Shown here: positions 62,709 to 64,000 of the stretch, piece by piece
Position numbering within the stretch: position 1 is the first letter of the stretch
Layout of the letters: each line of letters starts with the position of its first letter
Assembly: GCF_947179115.1 (NCBI RefSeq)
Contig: NZ_CAMXCI010000001.1
Location: 186,001 to 250,000, forward strand
From: Commensalibacter papalotli
Lineage (GTDB): Bacteria; Pseudomonadota; Alphaproteobacteria; Acetobacterales; Acetobacteraceae
Direction: 5' to 3'
Length of the DNA: 64,000 bases
Translations under genes and position numbers: made by a program
Notes under the pieces: model-generated
The model's input: the letters and a program-made list of their open reading frames with translations, nothing else
Told to the model about the DNA's origin: nothing
The model's database searches: none

Positions 62709-63016
62709 GGAAATCTTATATATTCTTAGACTATGGATATGATTTATTAGCGAGCTCATTCATTTTAAAGTTAACTTTTTAATTCGTGTTATTGATGTAA
62801 TTTTCGTTTGTATTGTGGTGTTCATGGTGAACTAAGTGTTACAAATCTTGGAAATACCATTGTTGGCTATTTAGATTATCTTTGTTTTGCATGAGTTGAT
62901 TATTACGTTTTTTTAAAAATAAAATTTAGAAGGAATATATTATTAATGATGCAGATTATTCTTCATATCTTTAAATAATTACTTGATTTTTTTCGGAAAT
63001 TCTTTCATATAAACTC
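62709..63016. other. Intergenic region between recQ and the rpsB leader
   Basis: About 310 AT-rich bases with no gene, tRNA or clear terminator that I can find. It must contain the rpsB promoter; I could not settle on one. Confidence 0.55.
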
Positions 63017-63090
63017 TATCGAAATTGCTCGATAAATTCACACGTAAAGTCTTTGCCACTGGTGCCTGAAATATGGATCGGCGCTTTACG
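63017..63090 (+). promoter_or_regulatory. rpsB: Structured rpsB leader
   Basis: Two helices can form in the leader before rpsB. The first is a perfect six-base-pair hairpin, TATCGA-(6)-TCGATA (63017-63034). The second is closed by CGTAAAG with CTTTACG (63043-63049 and 63084-63090) and has inner GCC/GGC pairing. The GGAGG at 63090-63094 directly follows the second helix. Such folded leaders are used by S2 for feedback control in other bacteria; a role here is inference. Confidence 0.5.
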
Positions 63091-63123
63091 GAGGTTTAAC
63101 CAGAAAGAAAGGATGCACGTCAA

Positions 63124-63912
63124 ATGGCGATGCCACATTTTACCCTACGTCAATTATTAGAAGCTGGTGTTCATTTTGGACATCATACCCGTCGTTGGAA
63201 CCCAAAAATGGCTCCATTTTTGTTTGGGGTTCGTAACCAGGTTCATATCATCGATTTGCAACAAACCGTTCCTATGTTGGATCGCGCATTGAATGCTGTT
63301 CGTGATACCGTTGCTAATGGTGGACGTGTTCTTTTTGTTGGAACAAAACGTACAGCAGCAGAAAGCGTTGCTGAAACTGCAAAACGTTGTGGTCAATATT
63401 ATGTTAATCACCGCTGGTTGGGCGGAATGTTAACCAACTGGAAAACTATTACTAATTCCATTAAACGTTTACGTCATGTAGAAGAAACCCTTGATGGCGA
63501 TACAGCAGGTTTAACAAAGAAAGAAGTTCTACAATTAACACGTGAGCGTGAAAAATTGGAACGTTCTTTGGGCGGTATTAAAGAAATGGGAGGTCTTCCA
63601 GACATTCTTTTCATTATTGATACAAACAAAGAAAAACTAGCTGTTCAAGAAGCAAATAAACTGGGTATTCCTGTTGTTGCTGTTTTGGATAGTAACTCTG
63701 ATCCAGCAGGAATTACCTATCCTGTTCCTGGAAATGATGATGCATTACGCTCTATCAATCTTTACTGTGAGCTTGTAGCTGGTGCTGTTTTAGATGGTAT
63801 TTCTGCTGAACTAGGTGCTTCAGGTCAAGATCTTGGTGCTTCAGAAGAACTGCCTCCTGAAGTAATGATGGAAACAGTTTCTATTGAAGAAACATCTGAA
63901 ATCCCAGCTTAA
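63124..63912 (+). CDS. rpsB: 30S ribosomal protein S2
   Basis: S2 is a primary protein of the small subunit, near the mRNA exit. The start MAMPHFTLRQLLEAGVHFGH, the central NHRWLGGMLTNWKT and GGLPDILFIIDTNKE are all family signatures. Length is 262 residues, with an acidic tail (about 230-262). It is the last gene; 63913-64000 is non-coding, and tsf would be expected next but lies outside the window. Confidence 0.97.
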   Translation: MAMPHFTLRQLLEAGVHFGHHTRRWNPKMAPFLFGVRNQVHIIDLQQTVPMLDRALNAVRDTVANGGRVLFVGTKRTAAESVAETAKRCGQYYVNHRWLGGMLTNWKTITNSIKRLRHVEETLDGDTAGLTKKEVLQLTREREKLERSLGGIKEMGGLPDILFIIDTNKEKLAVQEANKLGIPVVAVLDSNSDPAGITYPVPGNDDALRSINLYCELVAGAVLDGISAELGASGQDLGASEELPPEVMMETVSIEETSEIPA

Positions 63913-64000
63913 TTATCATAGTTATCAAAACTTGATTTGATATAGACAAAACCAATAACTTTGTCTGAATAGTGATAAGTGGGCGTCTCGAACTATCGGG

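Overview
The window looks like chromosomal housekeeping DNA from a low-GC, AT-rich alphaproteobacterium. Markers are DUF1150 beside an Hsp20 gene, TrcR (DUF1013), the TIGR02302 protein beside lysA, LpxI instead of LpxH, and a YidC with Lys rather than Arg in the groove. The AIDA-type repeat protein ending in a Hint_2 domain suggests Acetobacteraceae. The AT-richness would fit an insect-gut genus such as Commensalibacter, but that genus is an inference. I saw no tRNA or rRNA genes, insertion sequences, phage genes or CRISPR array.

Layout. 1-4.1 kb: end of ompH/skp, then lpxD, fabZ, lpxA and lpxI (outer-membrane biogenesis and lipid A), followed by gloA and a frameshifted mmcQ/yjbR gene. 5.4-12.4 kb: rpmH-rnpA-yidD-yidC-engB, then argB-dapD-dapE and a membrane protein. 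12.4-14.7 kb, minus strand: def-fmt-truA. 14.8-15.8 kb: a heat-shock unit (hsp20-DUF1150) with a possible RpoH promoter and RNA thermometer. 15.8-22.4 kb, minus strand: hpf, DUF817, EVE, rnd, and kdsD-lptC-lptA-lptB for LPS precursor synthesis and export. 22.4-25.9 kb: a catecholate-type siderophore receptor and its PKHD hydroxylase behind two Fur-like boxes. 26-33.3 kb, minus strand: argH-lptM ... lysA-TIGR02302-blaOXA, with an unrelated protease gene inserted on the plus strand. 33.4-40.4 kb: radC, trcR-purE-purK, rpmE, mscL, a lipoprotein gene and secD-secF.

40.8-45.2 kb is the most unusual stretch. A 1037-residue beta-helical repeat protein with a C-terminal Hint domain faces a secreted protein that looks like the periplasmic P1 part of SecD without any translocase membrane domain. 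Next come a Gfo/Idh/MocA oxidoreductase (45.2-46.2 kb) and an arsR-acr3-arsH operon (46.3-48.3 kb).

48.4-56.8 kb is a minus-strand run read as GT2 glycosyltransferase, VTT/TMEM64 membrane protein, three tandem paralogous polytopic proteins with a WAEEG motif, acyltransferase-3 and uup. The genes before uup resemble a lipid-linked-sugar pathway for modifying a surface glycan. 57-64 kb: cydD-cydC, an OmpA-like lipoprotein, recQ, and rpsB behind a structured leader.

Much of the window serves the cell envelope: lipid A assembly (LpxD/A/I), LPS transport (LptA/B/C, with LptM for LptD maturation), outer-membrane chaperoning (Skp), membrane insertion (YidC, SecDF), peptidoglycan precursor supply (DapD/E, LysA) and surface glycan or adhesin genes.
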